Assembly (NCBI RefSeq): GCF_030285665.1 | Contig: NZ_CP127295.1 | Span: 4,588,001 to 4,652,000, forward strand | Direction of reading: 5' to 3' | Origin: Amycolatopsis mongoliensis | GTDB taxonomy: Bacteria; Actinomycetota; Actinomycetes; Mycobacteriales; Pseudonocardiaceae | DNA: 64,000 bases | Part shown: in pieces, positions 51,544 to 60,292 of the stretch | Layout: each line of letters starts with the position of its first letter | Numbering within the stretch: position 1 is the stretch's first letter | The notes under the pieces: model-generated | The model's database searches: none | What the model was told of the DNA's origin: nothing | The model's input: only the letters and a program-made list of their open reading frames with translations | Made by a program: the position numbers and the translations under genes

Positions 51544-53084
51544 ACGGTCCGCCACGGCTGCTCGTGCTGTGGTGCCCGGACTGGCCGGTCGTCGCCGCCG
51601 GGGCCGCCGCGGGCACCTCGCCCCTCGCTCCCGCCGCCGTCTTCTCCGGCAACCGCGTCGTCGCGTGCTCCGCCGAAGCGCGCCGCAGTGGTGTCGGGCG
51701 CGGGATGCGTCGCCGCGATGCCCAGTCCCGGTGCCCGGAACTCGTGGTGCACCAGCACGATCCGGACCGTGACGCCCGGCTCTTCGAACCCGTCGCCGCC
51801 GCCGTCGAAGCGCAGGCCGTCGGGGTCGAGGTCGTGCGGCCCGGCATCGTCGCCGTGCCCGTCACCGGTGCCGCCGGGTACTTCGGCGGCGAAGAAGCCC
51901 TCGCCGAACTCCTCATCAACGAGGTCGAAGCCCAAGCCGGCGTCGAGTGCCAGATCGGGATCGCCGACGGCCTCTTCGCCGCCATCCTCGCCGCCCGCCG
52001 CTCGGCCGTCGTCCCGCCCGGCGACACGAAAGCCTTCCTCGCGCCCCTCTCGATCGCCGAGCTGAACCAGCCCGGCGACGACCGCGGCGAGCTCGTCGAC
52101 ACGCTCCGCCGCCTCGGCCTGCGCACCCTCGGCGCGTTCGCCGCCCTGGCCGAACACGACGTCGCCGGTCGCTTCGCCAAGGACGCCGTCACCGCCCACC
52201 GCCTCGCCCGCGGCCTCGCCGAACGCCCGCCGTTGCGGCGCGCCCTCCCGCCGGACCTGACCGTCACCGAAACCTTCGACGACCCCCTCCGGCGAATCGA
52301 CGAAGCCGCGTTCGTCGCGAAGACCCTGGGCGAACGCTTCTTCGCGGGCCTCGCGAACCACGGCCTCGCCTGCACCCGCCTGGCCATCGTCGCCGTCACC
52401 GAAGCGGGCGAAGAGCGCGTACGCGTCTGGCGCTGCGCCGAACCCCTCACCGCCCGCGCGACGGCGGACCGCGTGCGCTGGCAGTGCGAAGGCTGGCTCA
52501 CCGCCCGGGACCGGCCCACCGCCGGGATCGTCCGGCTGCGCCTGGACCCCGAAGAAGTCGTCGGCGGGCAGGCGCTGCAGCTGCAGCTCGGGTCGATGGG
52601 CCGCGACGCCGACGCCGCCGAGCGCGCCGGCCGCGCCCTCGTGCGCATCCAGGGCCTGCTCGGGCCCGACGCCGTCGTCACGCCGCTGCTCGACGGCGGC
52701 CGCGGCCCGGCCGAGCGCGTCCGCCTGGTCCCGTGGGGCGAGCCGCGGCGCCCGGTGACCGAGGACCGGCCGTGGCCGGGCCGCCTGCCCGCCCCGTCGC
52801 CGGCCCGCGTACCGCCCCGGCCCCCGGCGGCGCTGGTGCTCGACGCGGTCGGCGACGCGGTCCGCTGCACCGAGCGCGGCGAGCTCAGCTACCCCCCGGC
52901 CACGGTCGCGATCGACGGCCGCCCGCCACGCCGGGTCCTCGGCTCGGCGGGGCCGTGGGTGGTGCACCCGTCGACGGCCCGCGTCCAGGTGGTGCTGGAA
53001 GGCGAGGACGACGACCTGGCGCTGCTGCTCGAAGCCACGGTCGGCGACAATCCACAGTGGACGGTGGAGGGCATTTACGACTAG
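51540..53084 (+). CDS. imuB: ImuB, catalytically dead Y-family polymerase scaffold
   Basis: 514 residues. The Y-family fold is visible (LVLWCPDWPVVAAG, VVACSAEARRSGVGRGMRRRDA, GIADGLFAAILAA), but the catalytic acidic motifs (the D-x-D of strand 1 and SxDE) are absent, as expected of ImuB. ImuB binds the beta clamp and recruits ImuA and DnaE2. ATG 51540 overlaps the stop of mini-ORF 2 and has no separate strong ribosome site. Confidence 0.9.
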   Translation: MNGPPRLLVLWCPDWPVVAAGAAAGTSPLAPAAVFSGNRVVACSAEARRSGVGRGMRRRDAQSRCPELVVHQHDPDRDARLFEPVAAAVEAQAVGVEVVRPGIVAVPVTGAAGYFGGEEALAELLINEVEAQAGVECQIGIADGLFAAILAARRSAVVPPGDTKAFLAPLSIAELNQPGDDRGELVDTLRRLGLRTLGAFAALAEHDVAGRFAKDAVTAHRLARGLAERPPLRRALPPDLTVTETFDDPLRRIDEAAFVAKTLGERFFAGLANHGLACTRLAIVAVTEAGEERVRVWRCAEPLTARATADRVRWQCEGWLTARDRPTAGIVRLRLDPEEVVGGQALQLQLGSMGRDADAAERAGRALVRIQGLLGPDAVVTPLLDGGRGPAERVRLVPWGEPRRPVTEDRPWPGRLPAPSPARVPPRPPAALVLDAVGDAVRCTERGELSYPPATVAIDGRPPRRVLGSAGPWVVHPSTARVQVVLEGEDDDLALLLEATVGDNPQWTVEGIYD

Positions 53085-53111
53085 TCCTTTGTGACCGATG
53101 CGACTCCCGAG

Positions 53112-53169
53112 TTGACACCGGCCGCCTCCCGGCTCAGGATCGAGGCACCGTAGTCGTCCGCGTGTTCGA
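53112..53169 (+). promoter_or_regulatory. dnaE2 promoter with degenerate LexA site
   Basis: TTGACA at 53112-53117, 17-bp spacer, CAGGAT at 53135-53140, and TCGTCCGCGTGTTCGA at 53154-53169 matching 10 of 12 positions of TCGAAC-N4-GTTCGA with a perfect right half. The layout repeats that of imuA. Confidence 0.6.
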
Positions 53170-53219
53170 ACCGTAGTCGCTGGCTTCCCCACAGCGAACT
53201 CCTTGTGGGGAGCGGAGTT

Positions 53220-56200
53220 GTGGCGTTCAACAATCCGAGTGTGCCGTGGTCCGAAGTGGAGCGGATCGCCTCCGGGCGACCGCCGGCTCCCGGCGACGGC
53301 AACGACGCCCCGGCGTGGTCGCGCAAACGCGAAGGGTACGCCGGGGCGCCCGCGGACCTGCGGGACCGGAAGACCCGGGACGACGCCGGCGACCGGATCC
53401 GCGCCCCCTACGCCGAGCTGCACGTCCACTCCAACTTCAGCTTCCTCGACGGCGCGAGCCATCCCGAGACGCTCGTCGAGGAGGCCGCGCGGCTCGAGCT
53501 CGACGCCCTCGTCCTCACCGACCACGACGGCATGTACGGCGCCGTCCGGTTCAACGACGCCGCCCGCGAGCTCGGCGTCCGGGTCGGGTTCGGCGCCGAG
53601 CTGTCGCTCGACCTGCCCGGGCCGCAGGCCGGCGAACCGGACCCGGCCGGGTCGCACCTGCTGGTGCTCGCCCGGCAGCAGGAGGGCTACCACCGGCTCT
53701 GCAAGGTCATCTCCCACGCGCAGATCGCGGGCGGGGAGAAGGGCCGGCCCGTCTACGACCTCGAGGAGCTGGTCGACGAGCTGGCCGGGCACGTCGTCGT
53801 GCTCACCGGGTGCCGCAAGGGGCCGGTCCGGAGGGCGCTCGCCGCGCACGGGCCCGCCGCCGCGCGGGCCGAGCTGGGCCGGCTCGCCGACTGGTTCGGG
53901 CCGCGGCACGTCGCCGTCGAGCTGATCGACCACCGGCTGCCCCTCGACGACGCGGCCAACGACCACCTCGCCGCGATGGCGAAGGAGCTGCGGCTGCCGA
54001 CCGTCGTCTCGAACAACGCGCACTACGCCCGCCCGGAGGACGCCGCCGTGGCCGACCTGGTCGCCGCCGTCCGGGCGCGGCGGTCGGCCGAGGAGCTCGA
54101 AGGCTGGCGGCCGCCGTCGGGGCAGGCGTTCCTGCGCTCCGGGATGGAACAGCGACGCCGCTTCGAGCGACGCTATCCCGGCGCGGTCGGGCGCGCCGCC
54201 GTCCTCGGCGTCGAGGTCGCGTTCGACCTGAAGCTCGTCGCCCCCGACCTCCCGCCGTTCCCGGTGCCGCCCGGCCACGACGAGATGTCGTTCCTGACCG
54301 AGCTGACCTGGCGCGGCGCGGGGAAGCGCTACGGGTCGCGGGAGGAGAACCCGAAGGCCTACGCCCAGCTCGACCACGAGCTCGCCATCATCGAAAAACT
54401 CGGCTTCCCCGGCTACTTCCTGGTGGTGTGGGACATCGTCCGGTTCTGCAAGGAGGCGGACATCCTCTGCCAGGGCCGCGGCTCGGCGGCGAACTCCGCG
54501 GTCTGCTACGCCCTGGAAATCTGCCACGCCGACCCGGTGAAGTGGAACCTGCTGTTCGAACGCTTCCTGGCGCCGGAGCGGGACGGGCCGCCGGACATCG
54601 ACATCGACATCGAGTCCGGCCGCCGCGAGGAGGCCATCCAGTACGTCTACGAGAAGCACGGCCGCTTCCACGCCGCGCAGGTCGCCAACGTCATCACCTA
54701 CCGGGCGCCGTCGGCGATCCGCGACGCCGCGAAAGCCCTGGGACACAGTCCCGGGCAGCAGGACGCCTACAGCAAGCTCGTCGACCGCTGGGGTGGCACG
54801 AAGCAGCAGACGGCCGGCGAGATCCCCGCCGACGTCCTCGACCTGGCCGCCCGGATCGAGGACTTCCCGCGCCACCTCGGCATCCACTCCGGCGGCATGG
54901 TGATCTCGAAACAGCCGGTCTCCGAGGTGGTCCCGGTCGAATGGGCGACCATGGCCGACCGCAGCGTCCTGCAGTGGGACAAGGACGACTGCGCGACCGT
55001 CGGCCTGGTCAAGTTCGACCTGCTCGGCCTCGGCATGCTGTCCGCGCTGCACTACACGATCGACCTCGTCGCCGAGCACCACGAGTCTACTGTGGACATG
55101 GGCAAGCTCGACCTGGCCGACCCGAACGTCTACGACATGCTCTGCGAGGCCGACGCGGTCGGAGTGTTCCAAGTGGAGTCACGCGCGCAGCTGGCGACGT
55201 TGCCGCGGTTGCGGCCGAGGAAGTTCTACGACCTCGTCGTCGAGGTCGCGCTGATCCGGCCCGGCCCGATCCAGGGCGGCTCGGTGCACCCGTACATCCG
55301 GCGCCGCCGCGGGGAAGAGGAGTGGCAGCACGCCCACCCGCTGCTGGCGTCCAGCCTGGACCGGACGCTCGGGGTGCCGCTGTTCCAGGAACAGGTGATG
55401 CAGATGGCCGTCGACGTCGCGAGCTTCACCCCCGCCGAAGCCGACCAGCTGCGCCGCGCCATGGGCGCCAAGCGGTCCAGCGCGAAGATGAAGGCGCTGA
55501 TGGCGCGGTTCTTCGCCGGCTGCGAAGCCAACGGTCTCGACCGCGAACTGGCGACGCGCATCTTCGAGCAGATCCACGCCTTTTCCGGCTACGGCTTCCC
55601 CGAAGCGCACTCGATGTCGTTCGCGTTGCTGGTGTACGCGTCAGCGTGGTTCAAGCGCTACTACCCGGCCGCCTTCTGCGCCGGGCTCCTGCGCGCCCAG
55701 CCGATGGGCTTCTACAGCCCGCAGTCCCTGGTGGCCGACGCGCGCCGCCACGGCGTCCGCGTCCGGGAGCCGGACATCGACGCCAGCCTCGCACACGCCA
55801 CCCTCGAACCCGACCCCGACAGTACCGGCGGCGTCGCGCTTCGCCTGGGCCTCGCCGGGGTCCGGCACCTCGGCGAGGACACCGCGGACCGGATCGTCGC
55901 CGAGCGCGACGCGAACGGCCCGTACGCCGGGGTCGGCGACCTCACCCGCCGCGTCGGGCTGAAGAAGAACGCCGTCGAAGCTCTGGCCACCGCGGGCGCG
56001 TTCGGCGGCGACCGGCGCCAGGACCTCTGGGCCGCGGGCGCCGCGGCGGCCACCCGGCCCGGGCACCTGCCCGGCCTGGCCCCGGGCCTCGACGCGCCCG
56101 CGCTGCCGGGCATGACGCGGCTGGAGGTCACCGCCGCGGACCTGTGGGCCACCGGCGTCTCCCCGGACAGCCACCCCGTCGAATACCTGCGCGGGCTGCT

Positions 56201-56528
56201 CACCGCGCGCGGCGCGATCACGACGGCCGAGCTCACGCGGGTGCCGGACGGGACACGGGTGTGGGTCGGCGGCGCGGTCACCCACCGGCAGCGCCCGGCG
56301 ACCGCCGGCGGGATCACCTTCCTCAACCTCGAGGACGAGACGGGCATGGCCAACGTCCTCGTCTCGCCCGGCCTGTGGCAGCGGCAGCGCCTGGTCGCCC
56401 GCACCAGCGCCGCGCTGCTCGTCCGCGGGCAGGCGCAGGCCGCCGAAGGTGTCGTCACGCTCGTCGCCGACCGCCTCGAAACCCTCGATCTTTCGATGCG
56501 GCCGGGGCCGTCCCGGGACTTTCGTTGA
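53220..56528 (+). CDS. dnaE2: Error-prone DNA polymerase DnaE2 (ImuC)
   Basis: 1102 residues from GTG 53220 (GGGGAGCGGAG upstream; GTG 53205 adds five residues). PHP domain: YAELHVHSNFSFLDGAS; polymerase core: CQGRGSAANSAVCYALEI and catalytic acids in PPDIDIDIES; FEQIHAFSGYGFPEAHS; then HhH and OB-fold parts (TFLNLEDETGMANVLVSP). The C-terminus ends soon after the OB fold, lacking the extra clamp/tau region of DnaE1. It is the mutagenic translesion polymerase of the SOS response. Confidence 0.95.
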   Translation: MAFNNPSVPWSEVERIASGRPPAPGDGNDAPAWSRKREGYAGAPADLRDRKTRDDAGDRIRAPYAELHVHSNFSFLDGASHPETLVEEAARLELDALVLTDHDGMYGAVRFNDAARELGVRVGFGAELSLDLPGPQAGEPDPAGSHLLVLARQQEGYHRLCKVISHAQIAGGEKGRPVYDLEELVDELAGHVVVLTGCRKGPVRRALAAHGPAAARAELGRLADWFGPRHVAVELIDHRLPLDDAANDHLAAMAKELRLPTVVSNNAHYARPEDAAVADLVAAVRARRSAEELEGWRPPSGQAFLRSGMEQRRRFERRYPGAVGRAAVLGVEVAFDLKLVAPDLPPFPVPPGHDEMSFLTELTWRGAGKRYGSREENPKAYAQLDHELAIIEKLGFPGYFLVVWDIVRFCKEADILCQGRGSAANSAVCYALEICHADPVKWNLLFERFLAPERDGPPDIDIDIESGRREEAIQYVYEKHGRFHAAQVANVITYRAPSAIRDAAKALGHSPGQQDAYSKLVDRWGGTKQQTAGEIPADVLDLAARIEDFPRHLGIHSGGMVISKQPVSEVVPVEWATMADRSVLQWDKDDCATVGLVKFDLLGLGMLSALHYTIDLVAEHHESTVDMGKLDLADPNVYDMLCEADAVGVFQVESRAQLATLPRLRPRKFYDLVVEVALIRPGPIQGGSVHPYIRRRRGEEEWQHAHPLLASSLDRTLGVPLFQEQVMQMAVDVASFTPAEADQLRRAMGAKRSSAKMKALMARFFAGCEANGLDRELATRIFEQIHAFSGYGFPEAHSMSFALLVYASAWFKRYYPAAFCAGLLRAQPMGFYSPQSLVADARRHGVRVREPDIDASLAHATLEPDPDSTGGVALRLGLAGVRHLGEDTADRIVAERDANGPYAGVGDLTRRVGLKKNAVEALATAGAFGGDRRQDLWAAGAAAATRPGHLPGLAPGLDAPALPGMTRLEVTAADLWATGVSPDSHPVEYLRGLLTARGAITTAELTRVPDGTRVWVGGAVTHRQRPATAGGITFLNLEDETGMANVLVSPGLWQRQRLVARTSAALLVRGQAQAAEGVVTLVADRLETLDLSMRPGPSRDFR

Positions 56529-56556
56529 CTTCCGGGCCGCACACTGGTTCGCTGCT

Positions 56557-56572
56557 CTGAGAGCGCTCTCAG
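56557..56572. promoter_or_regulatory. LacI-family (CebR-like) operator CTGAGAGCGCTCTCAG
   Basis: A perfect 16-bp palindrome with the GAGCGCTC core of CebR/CelR operators (published core TGGGAGCGCTCCCA), 37 bp before the glycosidase ATG. Confidence 0.7.
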
Positions 56573-56608
56573 CCATCCGTACGTCTCGACGAGTGAGGAT
56601 GGACATCC

Positions 56609-58588
56609 ATGACAGCTCGACGTCTGCGCTGGGCCGCGTGGCCGGTGGCCGCCGTGCTCGCGGCGGCCGTGCCGGCGGCCGCGGCGGCGACCCCGCCCGA
56701 AGCGACCGTGACGGTCAACGCGCGAGCGGGGCTGGCCACCGTGCCGGACACCGCCCTCGGCGTCAACCACGCGGTGTGGGACAGCCAGCTCGGCACCGAT
56801 GCCGTGGCCGACCTGCTCGGCGGCGCCGGGGTCCGCACGATGCGCTACCCCGGTGGCTCCTACGGCGACATCTACCACTGGAAGGACAACACCGCGCCGG
56901 GCGGCTACGTGGCACCCGGCACGGACTTCGACACGTTCATGGGCGGCGTCCGGCGGGCCGGTGCCCAGCCGATCGTCATCGCCAACTACGGCACCGGGAC
57001 GCCGCAGGAAGCCGCCGACTGGGTGCGGTACGCCAACGTCACGAAGGGCTACGGCGTCCGGTACTGGGAGATCGGCAACGAGCTCTACGGCAACGGCCAC
57101 TACGGCGCGAACTGGGAGGCCGACAACCACGCGGACAAGAGCCCGGCCGCGTACGCCGCGGGGGTCGTGGCCTACGCCGACGCGATGAAGGCCGTCGACC
57201 CGTCGGTGAAGATCGGCGTGGTGCTCACGACGCCGGGGAACTGGCCGGACGGCATCGTCGCGGCGGGGGACACCGGCACGTGGAACCGGACGGTGCTGTC
57301 GATCGCGGGCCCGCACGTCGACTTCGCCGTGCTGCACTGGTACCCGAGCGGGTCGACGGCCGCGGAGGCGCTCACGAAGACCGAGCAGGTGGACGACATG
57401 ATCTACCTGGCGCGCGAGCAGATCACGCAGTACGCGGGCCGGCCGCTCGGCATCGCCCTGACCGAAACGAACACGCCGGTCGGCATGAACACCCAGCCGG
57501 GCGCGCTGTTCGCGGCCGAGGCGTACGCGTCCCTGCTGGAGAACGGCGTGTTCACGGTCGACTGGTGGGACACGCACAACGGCGCGACCGCACTGTCCAC
57601 AGTGGCCGGTTATCCGGACTACGGCGACTTCGGCCTGCTGTCCAGCGCGACCTGCCTCGACGGCGGGTGCGAGCCCGCGCTCAACACGCCGTTCGCGCCC
57701 TACTACGGGCTGAAGATGCTGAGCACGTTCGCGCGGCCGGGCGACCAGTTCGTGCGGGCCGGCGCGGACGACCCGCTGCTCGACGTGCACGCGGTGCGCC
57801 GTCCGGGCGGGGACCTCGCGGTCCTGATGGTCAACAAGGATCCTTCGCAGGCCCGCGCGGTGACCCTGGACTACGCGGGTTACCCGTCTTCTTCCGTCTC
57901 CGACGTCTTCACGTTCACGAACGGCGCGACGTCGATCAGCCACGCGTCTTCGTGGGACCGGACGCTCCCGCCGTACTCGCTGACGACGGTGGTGCTGCAC
58001 TCGGCCCCGGCCGCCTTGGCGGCGCCCGGCCAGCCGACCGCGACGACGACCGACACGACGGCCACGATCAGCTGGCCCGCGTCGGCGCCCGGCGTGAAGT
58101 ACGAGGTGTACCGGCAGGCGGGCGTGGTCAGCGAGCAGTGGGGCGAGACGACGGGAACATCGTTGACGGCCGGGAACCTGCTCCCGGGCACGCGCTACAC
58201 GGTGAACGTGCTGGCGCGAGACGCGGCGGGGAACGTGTCGTGGGCTTCACCGCCGTTGACTCTCACGACCGGAGCGCCTGCCGCGAGCAGTTGCACGGTC
58301 CGGCTGACGGACGTGAACGACTGGGCGAGCGGGTTCGTGGGCGGGATCCACGTGGTCTCCACCGATCCGACGACCGACTGGACGTTGACGTTCACGTGGC
58401 CGACCGCGCGGCAGCGGATCACCAGCGGCTGGAACGGGACGTGGACGCAGGAGGGTGCCGCGGTGAAGGTGACGTCGTCGGGGTCGCTGGCGGGCGGAGC
58501 GGATGTCGGGTTCGTCGCGGACTACGGCGGGCCGAACATCCTGCCGACGGCGTTCCGGCTGAACGGAACCGTCTGCTCGGTGGGCTGA
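56609..58588 (+). CDS. Secreted glycoside hydrolase (clan GH-A type) with FN3 and CBM2 domains
   Basis: 659 residues: signal peptide (RRLRWAAWPVAAVLAAAV), TIM-barrel catalytic domain with RYPGGSYGDIYHW, acid/base Glu in EIGNELYG and nucleophile Glu in ALTETNTP, a beta-sandwich, a fibronectin type III domain (about 470-555: AAPGQPTATTTDTTATISWP) and a C-terminal family 2 cellulose-binding module (CTVRLTDVNDWASGF, TSGWNGTWTQEG). It acts outside the cell on plant polysaccharide, most like arabinofuranosidase-type enzymes. The CebR-like operator fits induction by cello-oligosaccharides. Confidence 0.87.
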   Translation: MTARRLRWAAWPVAAVLAAAVPAAAAATPPEATVTVNARAGLATVPDTALGVNHAVWDSQLGTDAVADLLGGAGVRTMRYPGGSYGDIYHWKDNTAPGGYVAPGTDFDTFMGGVRRAGAQPIVIANYGTGTPQEAADWVRYANVTKGYGVRYWEIGNELYGNGHYGANWEADNHADKSPAAYAAGVVAYADAMKAVDPSVKIGVVLTTPGNWPDGIVAAGDTGTWNRTVLSIAGPHVDFAVLHWYPSGSTAAEALTKTEQVDDMIYLAREQITQYAGRPLGIALTETNTPVGMNTQPGALFAAEAYASLLENGVFTVDWWDTHNGATALSTVAGYPDYGDFGLLSSATCLDGGCEPALNTPFAPYYGLKMLSTFARPGDQFVRAGADDPLLDVHAVRRPGGDLAVLMVNKDPSQARAVTLDYAGYPSSSVSDVFTFTNGATSISHASSWDRTLPPYSLTTVVLHSAPAALAAPGQPTATTTDTTATISWPASAPGVKYEVYRQAGVVSEQWGETTGTSLTAGNLLPGTRYTVNVLARDAAGNVSWASPPLTLTTGAPAASSCTVRLTDVNDWASGFVGGIHVVSTDPTTDWTLTFTWPTARQRITSGWNGTWTQEGAAVKVTSSGSLAGGADVGFVADYGGPNILPTAFRLNGTVCSVG

Positions 58589-58640
58589 CGGCGACGCGGG
58601 TGGCGGGCTCGGTCCGCCACCCGCCGGTCTCGCGCCCCGG

Positions 58641-58685
58641 GTCGTGAGTGGGAAACAGGGTTGGAACCCGTTTCCCACTCACGAC
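58641..58685. repeat. Intergenic palindrome, copy 5 of the GTCGTGAGTG family
   Basis: Arms of 21-22 nt starting GTCGTGAGTGGGAAAC with a single bulged A and loop GG, between the convergent glycosidase and MarR genes; probable bidirectional terminator. Confidence 0.83.
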
Positions 58686-58743
58686 GAGCCACGGCAGACC
58701 ACCCACTTCACCCGTCGACGAACCTCAGGCGCGCGACACCGGG

Positions 58744-59178
58744 TCAGTCCGGCTGGGCCAGGTGGGCCAGCCCCGTCCGCAGCCCCCGCCGCTCCTCCGG
58801 GCTCAACCCCGCCAGCAGCCGCTCCTCCACCACCCGGATCGCGTCCCGCACCGCCGCGTGCCGCCGGATCCCGGGTTCCGTCAGCCGGACCACCCGGGCC
58901 CGGCGGTCCGACGGATCCGGCGAACGGCTCACCAGCCCCTCCTCGACCAGCCCGTCCAGCAGCGCGATCAACCGCGTCTTGTCGTAGTGGATCTGCTGGG
59001 CCAGCGCCAGCTGACTGGGGGCCGCCCCCGGGGAGAGCGCCGACAGCACCACGTACTGCCACATCGAGAGGCCGTGCTCCTCCAGCACCGGGCGTTCGGC
59101 CTCGGCCAGTGCGCGGGCCGCTCCGGCGCACAACGCCCCGAGATCCTTGGTCACCGGCCAGATCTTACGCGTGGACAT
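58744..59178 (-). CDS. MarR family transcriptional regulator
   Basis: 144 residues if started at ATG 59178. Winged helix: LSMWQYVVLSALSPGAAPSQLALAQQIHYDKTRLIALLDGLVEEGLV and wing DRRARVVRLTEPG. A TATGAT -10 hexamer abuts this ATG, so the true start may be the GTG eight codons in (VTKDLGALC). It is divergent from the SRPBCC gene, with a perfect palindrome between them. Confidence 0.9.
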   Translation of the reverse strand: MSTRKIWPVTKDLGALCAGAARALAEAERPVLEEHGLSMWQYVVLSALSPGAAPSQLALAQQIHYDKTRLIALLDGLVEEGLVSRSPDPSDRRARVVRLTEPGIRRHAAVRDAIRVVEERLLAGLSPEERRGLRTGLAHLAQPD

Positions 59179-59200
59179 ATCATACGCAGCTGCGTATCGT
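59172..59200 (+). promoter_or_regulatory. MarR operator and promoter of the SRPBCC-methyltransferase operon
   Basis: TGGACA at 59172-59177, 17-bp spacer, TATCGT at 59195-59200. The perfect palindrome ATACGCAGCTGCGTAT at 59182-59197 fills the spacer and touches the -10, and also covers the divergent marR -10. The expected start site coincides with ATG 59208, so the message is probably leaderless. Confidence 0.7.
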
Positions 59201-59207
59201 TTACCTC

Positions 59208-59612
59208 ATGACATCATTCGAACCGGGACGCGCCGAGACGCGCACCATCTCCCTGGCCACCCCGCCCGAGCGGGTCTTCGCCTACCTCGCCGACGCCCGC
59301 CACCTCCCCGAGTGGGCGCCGGGCTTCGCCCCGGCCGTCGAGCACGACCACGGCGACGTCTGGCGCATCCCCGACGAACGCGGCCCGCGGCACGTCGCGG
59401 TCAAGGCCGCGAAGGAGCAGGGCGTCGTCGACTTCGTCAGTCCGGACGCCCCGAACCTCGGCCTCTTCGCGCGCGTGGTGCCCAACCTGACCGGCGCCGA
59501 GCTGATCTTCAGCCTCTTCTTCCCCGAGGGAACCGAACCGGCGGCCGTCGACGCGCAGATGGCGGTCGTCGACCGGGAACTCGAGGCCGTGCGAGAGCGC
59601 GTCGAAGCGTGA
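59208..59612 (+). CDS. SRPBCC (START/Bet v1-like) family protein
   Basis: 134 residues. RTISLATPPERVFAYLADARHLPEWAPGF is the usual start of polyketide-cyclase/SRPBCC proteins with a hydrophobic cavity. Its role, possibly binding an aromatic ligand sensed by the MarR protein, is inferred. GTGA overlap with the methyltransferase. Confidence 0.85.
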   Translation: MTSFEPGRAETRTISLATPPERVFAYLADARHLPEWAPGFAPAVEHDHGDVWRIPDERGPRHVAVKAAKEQGVVDFVSPDAPNLGLFARVVPNLTGAELIFSLFFPEGTEPAAVDAQMAVVDRELEAVRERVEA

Positions 59613-60292
59613 ACCGGGACATCCGGTCGGTCGACGACTTGCTGCGGATGTTGGACGGCTTCTTCCGGGACATCGAGTGGGACGGCTTCTACGAGGATCG
59701 TGACCACCCCGTCCCGTTCTTCGCCGACCAGCCCGACGAGAACCTCGACGCCTGGCTCCGCGAGGGGCCGCTGACCGGCGGCCGCGCCCTGGAGCTGGGC
59801 TGCGGGCCCGGCCGCAACGCCTTCCGGCTCAAGGCGGCGGGCTACGACGTGGACGCGGTCGACCGCTCGCCGGCCGCGCTCGCCTGGGCGGCCGAACGCG
59901 GTACCGGCGTGCGCTTCCACCAGGCCGACATCTTCGCCGTGGACCTGCCCCACGAGACGTACGACCTGGTCTACGACTCGGGCTGCCTGCACCACCTCGC
60001 GCCGCACCGGCGGATCAGCTACCTGGCCCTGCTGGACCGCCACCTGAAACCGGGCGGCCACTTCGGCCTCGCCTGCTTCGCCGCGGGCACCGGCGATCCC
60101 GGCTCCGGCACCGAGCTCCCGGACGCGCAGCTCTACCGCGACGGCAGCCTCCACGGCGGCCTCGCGTACACGCCGGACGAGCTGCGCCGGCTGTTCGACG
60201 GCTACACCGAGGTCGAGCTGCGCCCGATGAAGGCGGACACCGGCCGGTTCGGTGTGCCGTTCCTACTCGTGGCGCTGTTCCGGAAGGAGTGA
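59609..60292 (+). CDS. Class I SAM-dependent methyltransferase
   Basis: 227 residues, GTG start. SAM motif RALELGCGPGRNAFRLKAAG, acidic DAVDRSPAAL and YDLVYDSGCLHHL post-motifs. The Cys-containing SGCLHHL resembles thiopurine/halide methyltransferase-like enzymes. The substrate is unknown. Its end overlaps the convergent glycosidase gene by 30 bp. Confidence 0.88.
   Translation: MNRDIRSVDDLLRMLDGFFRDIEWDGFYEDRDHPVPFFADQPDENLDAWLREGPLTGGRALELGCGPGRNAFRLKAAGYDVDAVDRSPAALAWAAERGTGVRFHQADIFAVDLPHETYDLVYDSGCLHHLAPHRRISYLALLDRHLKPGGHFGLACFAAGTGDPGSGTELPDAQLYRDGSLHGGLAYTPDELRRLFDGYTEVELRPMKADTGRFGVPFLLVALFRKE

Noticed and set aside
2970..58685. Palindromes as insertion-sequence ends or CRISPR repeats
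   Set aside because: They are single hairpins at gene ends with no transposase, target duplications or spaced arrays.
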